Origin: Jeotgalicoccus sp. | Lineage (GTDB): Bacteria > Bacillota > Bacilli > Staphylococcales > Salinicoccaceae | DNA: 64,000 bases | Assembly: GCA_003513765.1 (NCBI GenBank) | Contig: DONT01000010.1 | Location: forward strand, 107,873 to 171,872 | Direction of reading: 5' to 3' | Shown: piece by piece, positions 7,346 to 15,894 of the stretch | How the letters are laid out: the number at the start of each line of letters is the position of its first letter | How positions within the stretch are numbered: the stretch's first letter is position 1 | Notes under the pieces: model-generated | The model's input: the letters and a program-made list of their open reading frames with translations, nothing else | Database searches by the model: none | Told to the model about the DNA's origin: nothing | Position numbers and translations under genes: made by a program

Positions 7346-7732
7346 TCAGCTGTCAGCTAATATATAAATATCCAATATATCGATAAAAGGCACGAAGGTG
7401 AAATCTTCGGTACCGTATATTTGACCAATGAGCATCATGCTCCATTGGTCTATTTTTATAATGTGGAGAGAAACGCTGAACCGGCTTCCATCGTAGTAAT
7501 AAGAAATTCTTACAGGAAGTTTTTTATCAGCAGCACGTTTCAAAGTATATTCAAGTTCATCCAGCTGGTCATCAGATAATTCAGGGCGTTTAATTTTCTT
7601 CTGATTATCCATCAGATTGCCGACATTTTCAAACTGCTCAGGCATCGTTGCAAAAGGTGCCCATTTAACCATGCCGCGTCCTTCAGGGATATTTGAATGT
7701 AAATTTTCGGAAAGATTACCGCGATCATTCAT
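7346..7732 (-). CDS. YolD-like protein, SOS-regulated
   Basis: 128 residues with an AGGAG ribosome-binding site. The N-terminal EGRGMVKWAPFATMPEQFE and the later PELSDDQLDELEYTLKRA are hallmarks of the YolD-like family. These small proteins are often encoded beside Y-family DNA polymerases (UvrX/DinB types) in Bacilli and are thought to assist lesion bypass. Here no polymerase is adjacent; dinB is 54 kb away. A perfect LexA box at 7772-7785 lies 40 bases upstream of the start, so damage induction is likely. The gene ends two bases from the convergent folD stop. Confidence 0.8.
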   Translation of the reverse strand: MNDRGNLSENLHSNIPEGRGMVKWAPFATMPEQFENVGNLMDNQKKIKRPELSDDQLDELEYTLKRAADKKLPVRISYYYDGSRFSVSLHIIKIDQWSMMLIGQIYGTEDFTFVPFIDILDIYILADS

Positions 7733-7771
7733 AATAAACTCCTTCTTTCCTGACTCTTAATAATCATTATA

Positions 7772-7785
7772 CGAACATATGTTCG
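7772..7785. promoter_or_regulatory. LexA (SOS) box before the YolD-like gene
   Basis: CGAACATATGTTCG is a perfect 14-bp palindrome that matches the Gram-positive consensus CGAAC-N4-GTTCG. Confidence 0.9.
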
Positions 7786-7848
7786 ATTTTTCAAGGCGGT
7801 TATTTATGTTAAGTTATAGAGGATATAAAAAGCGAGCGAGGAAATCAG

Positions 7849-8133
7849 ATGAGAAAGAAAATAGTATGGGGCATTATTACGGCAATTATACTTGCTGTTC
7901 TGCTGCTTCCATTAGTAGATAAAACGAGCGGTACAACACGGGTTATTGTTGATCATACAAGCGGCGAAATCGTTGCTCCAGTTTGCTATGATCAGGCAGA
8001 TTTAACGAACTGGATAGATGAAATGTCATTCAGCAATGCACTGAACGAACTGCAATATGAAGTGAGAGATGACTGTTCAAAGGAACATTTGCAGGAAGGC
8101 AAAACGAGCGTACTCATGAGAATATTCGAATAG
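7849..8133 (+). CDS. Small membrane-anchored or secreted protein of unknown function
   Basis: 94 residues with a GAGGAAA ribosome-binding site. The first 25 residues (MRKKIVWGIITAIILAVLLLP) form a signal sequence or membrane anchor. The rest is a short domain with two cysteines (VCYDQ and DDCSKEH), which could form a disulphide outside the cell. No family is recognised. It is divergent from the YolD-like gene, with the LexA box in the shared region, so coincidental SOS effects are possible but not shown. A hairpin with a T run follows. Confidence 0.6.
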   Translation: MRKKIVWGIITAIILAVLLLPLVDKTSGTTRVIVDHTSGEIVAPVCYDQADLTNWIDEMSFSNALNELQYEVRDDCSKEHLQEGKTSVLMRIFE

Positions 8134-8140
8134 ATCAATG

Positions 8141-8173
8141 AAGACCGGGGCCGGTATGGTTTCGGTTTTTTTG
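8141..8173 (+). terminator. Probable intrinsic terminator
   Basis: A GC-rich dyad (AGACCG pairing with CGGTTT, with an alternative ACCGG/CCGGT) is followed by TTTTTTT. The pairing is imperfect. Confidence 0.5.
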
Positions 8174-8325
8174 ATTTTTGGGAGAAAATGTTAAAAGTAA
8201 TAAAATTAGTGTAAAAAGTTAACCAGTTTTGCTATTTTTGTGTTTAAGTAACTTTTTTAAAAGGAAATCGCTGTTTTCCCGTATATATAGGGTAGAAGGA
8301 TCTTTTTTAAAAAGGAGGAAACTGA

Positions 8326-9300
8326 ATGTATTTAAACGACAGAAACACCACGGCGGAACTTTTACATTACAGAGCATTGAGTGTGAGGGGAGTTTTGAGT
8401 GTCGAAGATGCGAGGAATTTGAAGATATACGAAAGCGGTTTTTCCGGGGAATATTTATACGATAAAATATTCGATGAAGTCGGACATGACAACTTGTATA
8501 TTTTTCGGGATGTTTATCTTGCTGTGGGTAAGTCAGGCGCGCAGTATGACAGTATTATTATTGCGGATGATGTGATTACCGTGAATGAAATTAAAAATTA
8601 CAGCGACGAATATTATTATAAGAATGGGCGCTTCATTAAAAATGGAGAAGTCGTCCCCGATAATCCATTTACGCAGGTAGATCGTGCAGTCGGGAAGCTG
8701 TATCGTAAATGCAGGAACGCTAAAATTTCGACCGAAATTAAAAGCAAGGTGATATTTCCAAACGATGATTTTAGATTGTATTCGGAAGATACTTCAATCT
8801 GGAAAAATGTTGTCATTCGTATGGATTTGAAGAAGTACTTCCGGCAGTTTAAAGACAGTTATAATACGGAGAAAGCGGGCAGCTTGGTGTCTGTAATCCG
8901 AGCACATATCTCACCGAATCCATATTTTAACGGACGTTCTAATGTTGACCGGCTTCGTACCGGATTGTACTGCGGCAGCTGCGGAGATTTTAATCTGATA
9001 AAAACCCGTTACCATCGTCAGTGCGTGAGTTGCGGAACGAAAGAATCCAATGAAACCCATATGCTTCGTGTAATGAGTGATTATAAATACTTATTTTACG
9101 GTGAGGTGATGACGAGGAGATCTATACTTGAGCTGATAGGAAATGAATTCGATAAAAAAGTAGTTTATCGTGCATTCTTGAAACACTGTGATGCACATAA
9201 GCAAGGGAATCAGATGTATTATGCGTTTAAGTATTATGATTTTGATGATGCATATAAACAGACCAAAAAATTTATGAAACATAGAGATTATTTAGCGTGA
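8326..9300 (+). CDS. NERD-domain protein with C-terminal zinc ribbon
   Basis: 324 residues with an AAAGGAGG ribosome-binding site. Residues 38-130 form a NERD (nuclease-related) domain: SGEYLYDKIFDEV, IFRDVYL, then the likely catalytic set D75 (QYDSIII) and E88-x-K90 (VNEIKNY). This is the D-ExK arrangement of the restriction-endonuclease fold. A four-cysteine ribbon follows at C216-GS-C219 and C233-VS-C236, then a basic C-terminal region. Such proteins are presumed to act on nucleic acid, but the cellular role is unknown. It is monocistronic, and a 41-bp tandem array begins about 15 bases after its stop. Confidence 0.75.
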   Translation: MYLNDRNTTAELLHYRALSVRGVLSVEDARNLKIYESGFSGEYLYDKIFDEVGHDNLYIFRDVYLAVGKSGAQYDSIIIADDVITVNEIKNYSDEYYYKNGRFIKNGEVVPDNPFTQVDRAVGKLYRKCRNAKISTEIKSKVIFPNDDFRLYSEDTSIWKNVVIRMDLKKYFRQFKDSYNTEKAGSLVSVIRAHISPNPYFNGRSNVDRLRTGLYCGSCGDFNLIKTRYHRQCVSCGTKESNETHMLRVMSDYKYLFYGEVMTRRSILELIGNEFDKKVVYRAFLKHCDAHKQGNQMYYAFKYYDFDDAYKQTKKFMKHRDYLA

Positions 9301-9314
9301 AATAGATGACAGAC

Positions 9315-9428
9315 CCCGTCACCAATCTCGTGAAGGGACCCGCGCGTCTTTGAAACCCGTCACGAATCCCATGAAGGGATCCGCGCGTCTTTGAAACCCG
9401 TCACGAATCTCATGAAGGGACCCGCCGG
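9315..9428. repeat. Tandem array, period 41 bp, 2.8 copies
   Basis: Copies start at 9315, 9356 and 9397 with CCCGTCAC, and each contains CATGAAGGGA and CCCGCGCGTC with few differences; the third is cut short near 9428. The array lies in the convergent gap between the NERD gene and the ppaC terminator. There is no distinct spacer, so it is not CRISPR. Confidence 0.9.
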
Positions 9429-9461
9429 CCTGACAATACACAACCACCCCCAAAAACAACA

Positions 9462-9488
9462 GAAAACCCGCCATCAAGGCGGGTTTTC
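9462..9488 (-). terminator. Intrinsic terminator of ppaC
   Basis: An 11-bp perfect stem (GAAAACCCGCC / GGCGGGTTTTC) with a five-base loop sits just after the minus-strand stop codon. Confidence 0.9.
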
Positions 9489-9498
9489 ACAATATATT

Positions 9499-10425
9499 CT
9501 ATAAATCAGCTAGTGCTTTTGTAATGTTAGGAACGACTTGCTTCTTGCGGGAAACAACACCCTCTAAGATTGCTGTGTTCTGATCGAGTGCAACGTCGAA
9601 TGCGCGTTCTACCGATAAGAATTCAGGTCCGAGAGCAAGTACTTTAGAATTGGAGTTCAGAATGTCTGTCACAATCAGTGTAAACAGGTCGTAGCCGTCT
9701 TTTTCGATTTCGCTGTTAATCGCGATTTCGATTTCTTCGCGGCGTGCGAATACTTCGTCTACGTCAACGACGTTAACTTGTGCGATTCGCACGCTTTTAT
9801 CGCCGATGTCGAATGTTTTGGCATCGCCTGTAATTAACTGACTAGCTGTTTTATCAGCAGTTGATGCGCCTGCTTTAAGCATTTCAAGGCCGTAAGCTTC
9901 CAGGTCAACACCTGCGATGTCTTTAAGTTCAGCTGCTGCATCGATGTCTTCTTCTGTCGTTGTCGGAGATTTGAATAATAATGTGTCCGAGATAATTGCA
10001 GAGAGCATCAATCCCGCAGATTCTTTTGAGATTGTTAAGTTATTTTCTTTGTAGACTTTGTTCAGGATTGTCGCTGTACAGCCGACTGGCTCAGCACGGT
10101 AGTAAAGCGGGCCTTCTGTTTCAAAGTTTGCAATTCTGTGGTGGTCGAATACTTTCGTTACTGTCGCATTTTCAATACCGGGAGCGGATTGCTGTTTTTC
10201 ATTGTGATCGACTAAAATAACTTCGTCGCCGGCGCCGACTTCATTTAGTAAAGCAGGTGCCTCCACACCGAAGTGTTCAAGGGCATATGCTGTTTCGCTG
10301 CTTATTTCACCCAGGCGGTACGGTACTGCATCGTTGCCGAGTTGAGTTTCAATATCAGCAGCTACAAGTGCTGATGTAACTGTATCTGTATCAGGATTTT
10401 GGTGACCGAATATTTTTTGTGTCAT
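9499..10425 (-). CDS. ppaC: Manganese-dependent inorganic pyrophosphatase
   Basis: 308 residues, the normal size for family II pyrophosphatases of the DHH superfamily, which hydrolyse pyrophosphate to drive biosynthetic reactions in the cytoplasm. Motifs are in order: GHQNPDTDTV (metal histidine and aspartates), ILVDHNE, FDHHRIANF (the DHH signature), a SAIISDTLLFKSPTTT segment, and the C-terminal substrate motif SRKKQVVP. The regulatory CBS/DRTGG insert is absent. It has a GGAGACAG ribosome-binding site and its own terminator. Its position beside pncB and nadE matches the staphylococcal order. Confidence 0.97.
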   Translation of the reverse strand: MTQKIFGHQNPDTDTVTSALVAADIETQLGNDAVPYRLGEISSETAYALEHFGVEAPALLNEVGAGDEVILVDHNEKQQSAPGIENATVTKVFDHHRIANFETEGPLYYRAEPVGCTATILNKVYKENNLTISKESAGLMLSAIISDTLLFKSPTTTEEDIDAAAELKDIAGVDLEAYGLEMLKAGASTADKTASQLITGDAKTFDIGDKSVRIAQVNVVDVDEVFARREEIEIAINSEIEKDGYDLFTLIVTDILNSNSKVLALGPEFLSVERAFDVALDQNTAILEGVVSRKKQVVPNITKALADL

Positions 10426-10610
10426 TACTGTCTGTCTCCTTTTTCTTTATACTAAAATTATATATGATTATATTTTAACATTACTGCTTTTATCTATCTA
10501 TATCTTAGTTTTTAAAATCACCGGATAATAGTGTATTCAAAACGTTCATCTAATAAGTTTATATGATAAAATTAAAGCAAATATATTGTTAATGCACAGG
10601 AGATGGATGT

Positions 10611-12062
10611 ATGTACCAGTATAAAGATGACAGCTTCATGCTGCACACGGATTTATATCAGATCAACATGGCAAAAACTTACTATGAACAGGGGATACAT
10701 GAACGTCAGACAATTTTTGATTTGTATTTCAGAAAGATGCCTTTTGAAAACGGCTATGCTGTTTTTGCTGGTCTATCGCATATTATCGATTATTTGGAGA
10801 AATTGCATTTCTCAGACAGCGATATCGAATATTTAAGAACGCTCGGCTACAGTGACGGCTTTTTAAATTACTTAAAAACAGTCCGTTTTACGGGAACGCT
10901 CCGTTCGATGGCTGAAGGGGAAACAGTATTTAATAATGAACCGCTTGTGCAGGTCGAGGCGACGCTGGTTGAGGCTCAGCTGATTGAAACGGCACTGCTC
11001 AATATCGTGAACTTCCAGACGCTGATCGCAACGAAAGCGAGCCGCATCAGACAATTGGTGCCAAACGACAACTTAATGGAATTCGGCACGCGCCGCGCAC
11101 ACGAATTCGATGCTGCTTTATGGGGCGCACGCGCTGCGGTTATCGGCGGTTTCGACGGCACGAGCAATGTCAGAGCGGCGAAATTGTTCGGCTTAAAACC
11201 GAGCGGGACGCACGCTCATGCAATGGTGCAGGCGTACGGCAATGACTACGATGCGTTTAAGGCATATGCTGAAACGCACTACGACTGCGTATTTTTAGTC
11301 GATACATTCGACACATTAAAATCAGGTATTCCGACAGCGATTAAAATAGCGGATGAATTCGGCGATAAAATTAATTTCAAAGGTATCAGAATAGATTCAG
11401 GTGACATTGCCTATTTGACGAAGCAGGCTCGCAAAATGCTTGACGATGCCGGCTACAAAGAGGCGCAGATTATCGTCTCAAATGACCTCGATGAAGTGAC
11501 GATTTTATCATTAATGTCACAGGGCGCTAAAGTCGACGGCTGGGGCATCGGTACGAAACTGATTACAGCTTATGACAATCCGGCACTTGGTGCGGTCTAT
11601 AAACTTGCTGCGATTCAAAATGAAACAGGCGACTGGCAGAACCGTATGAAAATTTCCGGAAATGTTGAAAAAACGACGACACCCGGCAAGAAGAAGGTTT
11701 ACCGCATCATAAATAAGGAAACAGAAATGTCAGAGGGAGATTATATTGCATTTCATGATGAAGTCATCGATACTGACAAGCCGCTTCTGATGTTCCATCC
11801 GGTCCATCCGATGAAACGGAAATTGATTAAATCATTTGAACCTGTTGAGCTGCTTCATGATGTGTTCATCGACGGTAAGTCTGTTTACAGTGCGCCGTCA
11901 GTCGATGAGATGCAGCAGAACTGCCGGCAGAGCCTCGATACGATTTGGGAAGAAACGAAACGTTTCTTAAACCCGCAGGAATATCCGGTGGATTTATCGA
12001 CTGAATTATGGAATGTAAAAAATGATCTCATAGAAGAACTTTCAAATAATATATTGGAGTGA
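10611..12062 (+). CDS. pncB: Nicotinate phosphoribosyltransferase
   Basis: 483 residues, matching the Gram-positive NAPRTase family. It joins nicotinate to phosphoribosyl pyrophosphate to make nicotinate mononucleotide, the first step of the Preiss-Handler route to NAD. Recognisable segments are LHTDLYQINMAKTYYE at the N-terminus, EFGTRRAHEFDAALWGARA, GTHAHAMVQAYG (with the family histidine) and RIDSGDIAYL. The ATG at 10611 follows CAGGAG. The stop is six bases before nadE, the next enzyme needed, so the pair forms a salvage operon. Confidence 0.96.
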   Translation: MYQYKDDSFMLHTDLYQINMAKTYYEQGIHERQTIFDLYFRKMPFENGYAVFAGLSHIIDYLEKLHFSDSDIEYLRTLGYSDGFLNYLKTVRFTGTLRSMAEGETVFNNEPLVQVEATLVEAQLIETALLNIVNFQTLIATKASRIRQLVPNDNLMEFGTRRAHEFDAALWGARAAVIGGFDGTSNVRAAKLFGLKPSGTHAHAMVQAYGNDYDAFKAYAETHYDCVFLVDTFDTLKSGIPTAIKIADEFGDKINFKGIRIDSGDIAYLTKQARKMLDDAGYKEAQIIVSNDLDEVTILSLMSQGAKVDGWGIGTKLITAYDNPALGAVYKLAAIQNETGDWQNRMKISGNVEKTTTPGKKKVYRIINKETEMSEGDYIAFHDEVIDTDKPLLMFHPVHPMKRKLIKSFEPVELLHDVFIDGKSVYSAPSVDEMQQNCRQSLDTIWEETKRFLNPQEYPVDLSTELWNVKNDLIEELSNNILE

Positions 12063-12068
12063 TTTGCT

Positions 12069-12887
12069 ATGGATAAACTGCAGCAGCACATAATAGATGA
12101 ACTGCACGTGAAGCCGGAAATCGATCCGGCAGCAGAAACACGTGAAATTATTGATTTTCTAAAAGGCTACGTTAAAAAATATGATTTTATTAAAAGTTTT
12201 GTTCTCGGCATTTCGGGCGGACAGGACTCGACGCTGCTCGGTAAAATTGCCCAGCTTGCCGTTGATGAACTGAATGAAGAAGGACACAGCATTAAATTTT
12301 ACGGGGTGCGTCTGCCTTACGGACAGCAGCGCGACGAAGACGATGCGCGTGATGCAATGGAATTTATCGGCCCGAGCATTGAAACGACAGTCAATATTAA
12401 ACCGGCGGTTGATGCCGGCGTTAAGGCGCTGTCAGACAGCGGTTATGAATTAAGCGACTTTGTCGAAGGCAACGAAAAAGCGCGCGAACGCATGAAAGTC
12501 CAGTACGCGATTGCTGCCCATACCGGCGGTGTTGTCCTCGGTACAGATCATGCGGCTGAAGCACTGACCGGTTTTTATACGAAACACGGTGACGGAGCGG
12601 CAGATCTTGCACCGCTGACAGGATTGAACAAACGCCAGGGACGGGATATTATGAAGTATCTCGGGTCACCGGCTCATCTGTATGAAAAAATTCCAACAGC
12701 TGATTTGGAAGACGATAAACCGCTGTTAAGTGATGAAGAAGCACTCGGTGTGACTTATGAGCATATCGATGACTTTTTAGAAGGAAAGTCAGTGCCGGAT
12801 GAAGCGTATAACAGAATCAAAACGTTATATTATCAGTCTCAGCACAAACGCGATTTACCTTATAATCGCTACAATTTACCAGTTTAA
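12069..12887 (+). CDS. nadE: NH3-dependent NAD synthetase
   Basis: 272 residues, typical of the ammonia-dependent short form without a glutaminase domain. It amidates deamido-NAD using ATP. The P-loop-like PP-motif SGGQDS is at residues 49-54 (GISGGQDSTLLGK). Later segments GTDHAAEALTGFYTKHGDGAADL and the PTADLEDDKP loop are hallmarks. It directly follows pncB. NAD made here is also the co-substrate of the sirtuin and ligase enzymes elsewhere in the window. Confidence 0.97.
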   Translation: MDKLQQHIIDELHVKPEIDPAAETREIIDFLKGYVKKYDFIKSFVLGISGGQDSTLLGKIAQLAVDELNEEGHSIKFYGVRLPYGQQRDEDDARDAMEFIGPSIETTVNIKPAVDAGVKALSDSGYELSDFVEGNEKARERMKVQYAIAAHTGGVVLGTDHAAEALTGFYTKHGDGAADLAPLTGLNKRQGRDIMKYLGSPAHLYEKIPTADLEDDKPLLSDEEALGVTYEHIDDFLEGKSVPDEAYNRIKTLYYQSQHKRDLPYNRYNLPV

Positions 12888-12913
12888 TTAGAGAGAAAAG
12901 GCAGGTTTAGATT

Positions 12914-13570
12914 ATGCTTCAAGCAATTTCAGAAAGTCCGATGCTGATGATATTAGTTATATTTGTTATTAATATTATCTACGTTACATTCTTAACCATG
13001 CGGACAATAATGACATTAAAAGGATACCGCTTTGTCGCGGCTGCCTTTAGTATTTTAGAGACATTTGTTTACGTTATCGGACTCGGACTTGTACTCGATA
13101 ACCTTGATCGCCCGCAGAATATCGTCGCTTACGCGCTCGGTTTCGGAGTCGGGATATTAGTCGGAACAAAAATAGAAGAAAAGCTGGCGCTCGGCTACAC
13201 TGTAGTTAATGTGACAACAGCGAAAAAAGACATCGATCTGCCGAATGACCTGCGTAATTTAGGTTACGGCGTCACGCACGGTCATCAGTATGGGCGTGAC
13301 GGACAGCGTACGGTAATGCAAATATTAACGCCGAGAAAATATGAGCGCAAATTAATCGAAACGATAAAAGAACTCGATGACAGAGCGTTTATCATTTCTC
13401 ATGAACCGAAGAATATTCACGGCGGCTTCTGGACGAAAGGGCTCAGCAGACGCAAGATGAGCAATTACGAACCGGAAAATGTTGAAGAAGTGCTTGAGGA
13501 AGTATACGAAGCACAGGAGCAGGGTGACGTTGATGGCACAGCACAAAAAACCGAAAAAAAAGAAATTTAA
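12914..13570 (+). CDS. UPF0316 membrane protein (DUF5698-DUF2179)
   Basis: 218 residues. Three membrane helices are seen at about residues 10-30, 40-60 and 65-85 (including IVAYALGFGVGILVGTKIEE). A cytoplasmic DUF2179 domain follows (residues 95-165; GYGVTHGHQYGRDGQRTVMQI and FIISHEPKNIHGGFW), a fold thought to bind small ligands. The acidic tail ends in TEKKEI. It overlaps the NETI gene by 38 bases. The same gene order occurs in staphylococci upstream of purB. Biological function unknown. Confidence 0.88.
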   Translation: MLQAISESPMLMILVIFVINIIYVTFLTMRTIMTLKGYRFVAAAFSILETFVYVIGLGLVLDNLDRPQNIVAYALGFGVGILVGTKIEEKLALGYTVVNVTTAKKDIDLPNDLRNLGYGVTHGHQYGRDGQRTVMQILTPRKYERKLIETIKELDDRAFIISHEPKNIHGGFWTKGLSRRKMSNYEPENVEEVLEEVYEAQEQGDVDGTAQKTEKKEI

Positions 13571-13745
13571 AGTAGAAGAAGGCCAAGCGCTGTCAGATGT
13601 ACTGGCAGCGATGAAAACGGAAGGCTATCAGCCGGTAAGAAGATTTGAGCAGCCTGTTTTCAAAGAAGAAAATGGCGAAATTACTGTATCGCATCAGGAA
13701 ATTATGTTTGAAGGCAAATTAATGAATGAGGATGAACCGAAATGA
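13533..13745 (+). CDS. NETI-motif protein
   Basis: 70 residues when started at the ATG at 13533, which follows AGGGTGA; the longer frame begins inside the upstream gene. A lysine-rich start (QHKKPKKKKFKVEE) is followed by LSDVLAAMKTEGYQPVRRFEQPVF and HQEIMFEGKL, the conserved layout of the small NETI family of Bacilli. The eponymous NETI letters are replaced here by GQAL. It lies between the UPF0316 gene and purB, overlapping each (4 bases with purB, as ATGA), so translation is probably coupled. Function unknown. Confidence 0.8.
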   Translation: MAQHKKPKKKKFKVEEGQALSDVLAAMKTEGYQPVRRFEQPVFKEENGEITVSHQEIMFEGKLMNEDEPK

Positions 13746-15037
13746 TACCCAGATATTCAAGAGAAGAAATGACAAAGATTTGGACAGAGGAAAACAGATT
13801 TGATGCATGGCTGGAAGTTGAGATTCTCGCCTCGGAAGCATGGGCGGAGCTCGGTGTAATTCCTAAAGATGAAGTTAAAAATATTCGTCCGAATGCACGC
13901 ATTGATGTGGACCGCATTAAAGAAATTGAAGAGGAAACACGTCACGATGTCGTGGCATTTACACGCCAGATTTCAGAAACTTTAGGTGAAGAAAAGAAAT
14001 GGGTTCACTACGGCCTGACATCAACAGACGTCGTGGATACTGCGCAGAGCTACATATTGAAACAGGCGAACGAAATTATCGAGCAGGATCTTAATAATTT
14101 TATCGAAATTTTAGCTGATAAAGCGCGCGAACATAAACATACATTAATGATGGGGCGTACACACGGTGTTCATGCAGAGCCGACATCATTCGGTATCAAA
14201 ATGGCTTTATGGCACCAGGAAATGACACGTAATCTGAAGCGTTTTAAAGATGTCCGTGAAGAAATTGAAGTTGGCAAAATGAGCGGAGCAGTCGGCACAT
14301 TTGCCAATATTCCGCCGGAAGTTGAAGAATACGTATGTAAACATTTAGGTCTGACTCCTGCACCTGTTTCGACACAGACACTGCAGCGTGACCGTCATGC
14401 TCACTATGTTGCGGTACTGGCACTGATTGCAACATCTGTTGAGAAATTTGCAGTGGAAATCAGACATCTGCAAAAAACAGAAACACGCGAAGTTGAAGAA
14501 GCATTTGCTAAAGGCCAGAAAGGTTCAAGTGCAATGCCGCACAAACGTAACCCGATTGGCAGTGAAAATGTTACAGGTATCGCACGCGTTATCCGCGGCT
14601 ATGTTTCAACAGCGTATGAAAATGTTCCGCTGTGGCACGAACGTGATATTTCACATTCATCTGCAGAGAGAATTATGCTGCCTGACGTGACGATAGCACT
14701 GAACTACATGTTAAACCGTTTCGGTCGAATCATGAAAAATCTGACGGTATTCCCTGAAAATATGAAGGCGAATATCGACAAAACTTTCGGTCTTGTATAC
14801 TCTCAGCAAGTGATGCTGACATTAATCGATAAAGGACTTTCACGCGAAGAAGCTTATGATTTAGTCCAGCCGAAAGCGATGGAGTCATGGGAAACAAAAG
14901 TGCCGTTACGTGAGCTTGCAGGAAAAGATCCGCGCATTCAGGAAGTCCTGACAACAGAAGAGCTTAATGAGTGCTTTAACGAGAATCATCACCTGAGCCG
15001 TGTAGATACTATATTTAAACGTGCAGGACTGGAATAA
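13742..15037 (+). CDS. purB: Adenylosuccinate lyase
   Basis: 431 residues, full length. The enzyme cleaves SAICAR and adenylosuccinate, releasing fumarate, in purine synthesis. The superfamily signature GSSAMPHKRNPIGSEN (about residues 260-275) holds the mobile catalytic serine loop. The catalytic histidine is in GRTHGVHAEPTSFG, and other active-site segments are HYGLTSTDVVDTAQ and RDISHSSAERI. Start codon ATG overlaps the previous stop. The purine operon itself is not here; purB is separate, as in staphylococci. Confidence 0.97.
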   Translation: MIPRYSREEMTKIWTEENRFDAWLEVEILASEAWAELGVIPKDEVKNIRPNARIDVDRIKEIEEETRHDVVAFTRQISETLGEEKKWVHYGLTSTDVVDTAQSYILKQANEIIEQDLNNFIEILADKAREHKHTLMMGRTHGVHAEPTSFGIKMALWHQEMTRNLKRFKDVREEIEVGKMSGAVGTFANIPPEVEEYVCKHLGLTPAPVSTQTLQRDRHAHYVAVLALIATSVEKFAVEIRHLQKTETREVEEAFAKGQKGSSAMPHKRNPIGSENVTGIARVIRGYVSTAYENVPLWHERDISHSSAERIMLPDVTIALNYMLNRFGRIMKNLTVFPENMKANIDKTFGLVYSQQVMLTLIDKGLSREEAYDLVQPKAMESWETKVPLRELAGKDPRIQEVLTTEELNECFNENHHLSRVDTIFKRAGLE

Positions 15038-15714
15038 TGAAAGTATCAAGACTAATTATCGCAGCACTCGCCGCATTTGTTCTTACGGCGTGCAGCAGTG
15101 AAGCTCCAGAGGAAATAGAAGCTGTCGGCTTTACGAAAAGCTATGAGCCGCTAACATTCAGCGATCTGGACGTCCCGGTGAATATTGAAGTCATCGACGG
15201 TATTACATATGCTGACGGCGTACTGATTGTGAATAAAGAAATACCATTACCGGCAGATTATAATCCGGAAATGCAGCCTGAAGTTATCGATGCTTATACG
15301 GCACTGTTTGAAGACGGGGCGGAGCAGGGATTAAATTTTGAACTGGTGAGCGGCTTTAGAAGCTATGACTACCAGGCAGGATTGTATAACAACTATGTGG
15401 CACAGGACGGCAAGGAAGCAGCTGACAGATACAGCGCGGAGCCTGGTCATTCCGAACATCAGACAGGTCTCGCGATAGACGTCGGTTCCTATGACAGTGC
15501 AGTGCTGCTGCAGACATCATTTGAATATACTCCTGAATTCCAGTGGCTGAAAGATGTCGCGCATGAATATGGATTTATTATCCGTTACATGAAAGGCAAG
15601 GAAGATATTACCGGCTATATGTACGAACCGTGGCATTTAAGATATGTCGGGGACAAGGCGCCGGCTATATACGAAAGCGGATTGACGCTTGAAGAATACT
15701 TTGAACTAGATTAA
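15037..15714 (+). CDS. VanY-type D-alanyl-D-alanine carboxypeptidase lipoprotein
   Basis: 225 residues; start and purB stop share one base (TAATG). A lipoprotein signal peptide ends in lipobox LTAC, with the lipidated cysteine at residue 19, so it is anchored outside the membrane. The M15B/VanY domain has SGFRSYDYQAGLYNNYV, the zinc motif SEHQTGLAIDVG (S-x-H-x6-D) and EPWHLRYVG with the third ligand. It should trim terminal D-Ala from peptidoglycan stem peptides. No van regulators or ligases are nearby, so resistance is not implied. The gene is an insertion relative to the usual purB-pcrB order. Confidence 0.88.
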   Translation: MKVSRLIIAALAAFVLTACSSEAPEEIEAVGFTKSYEPLTFSDLDVPVNIEVIDGITYADGVLIVNKEIPLPADYNPEMQPEVIDAYTALFEDGAEQGLNFELVSGFRSYDYQAGLYNNYVAQDGKEAADRYSAEPGHSEHQTGLAIDVGSYDSAVLLQTSFEYTPEFQWLKDVAHEYGFIIRYMKGKEDITGYMYEPWHLRYVGDKAPAIYESGLTLEEYFELD

Positions 15715-15725
15715 ATATAATAATT

Positions 15726-15772
15726 AACCCGTACGCCAGCTTTCTGGGAGGAAAGCTGGCGTACGGGTTTTG
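15726..15772 (+). terminator. Strong intrinsic terminator after the VanY-like gene
   Basis: An 18-bp perfect stem (from ACCCGTACGCC to its complement) with a six-base loop ends in a short T run. Confidence 0.92.
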
Positions 15773-15894
15773 TCTATCGCATGTTCGAAGAATATTCTCT
15801 TTTAAAGCTTATATTTTCTGTCTTCTGCTTTAATGTTTTTTGGTATATAAAAATGATATAATCATCATATGAATTTTATAAAGGATATGGTCTC

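Noticed and set aside
9315..9428. CRISPR-like regular repeat
   Set aside because: The copies are near-identical across their whole length with no unique spacers, and no cas genes are nearby.
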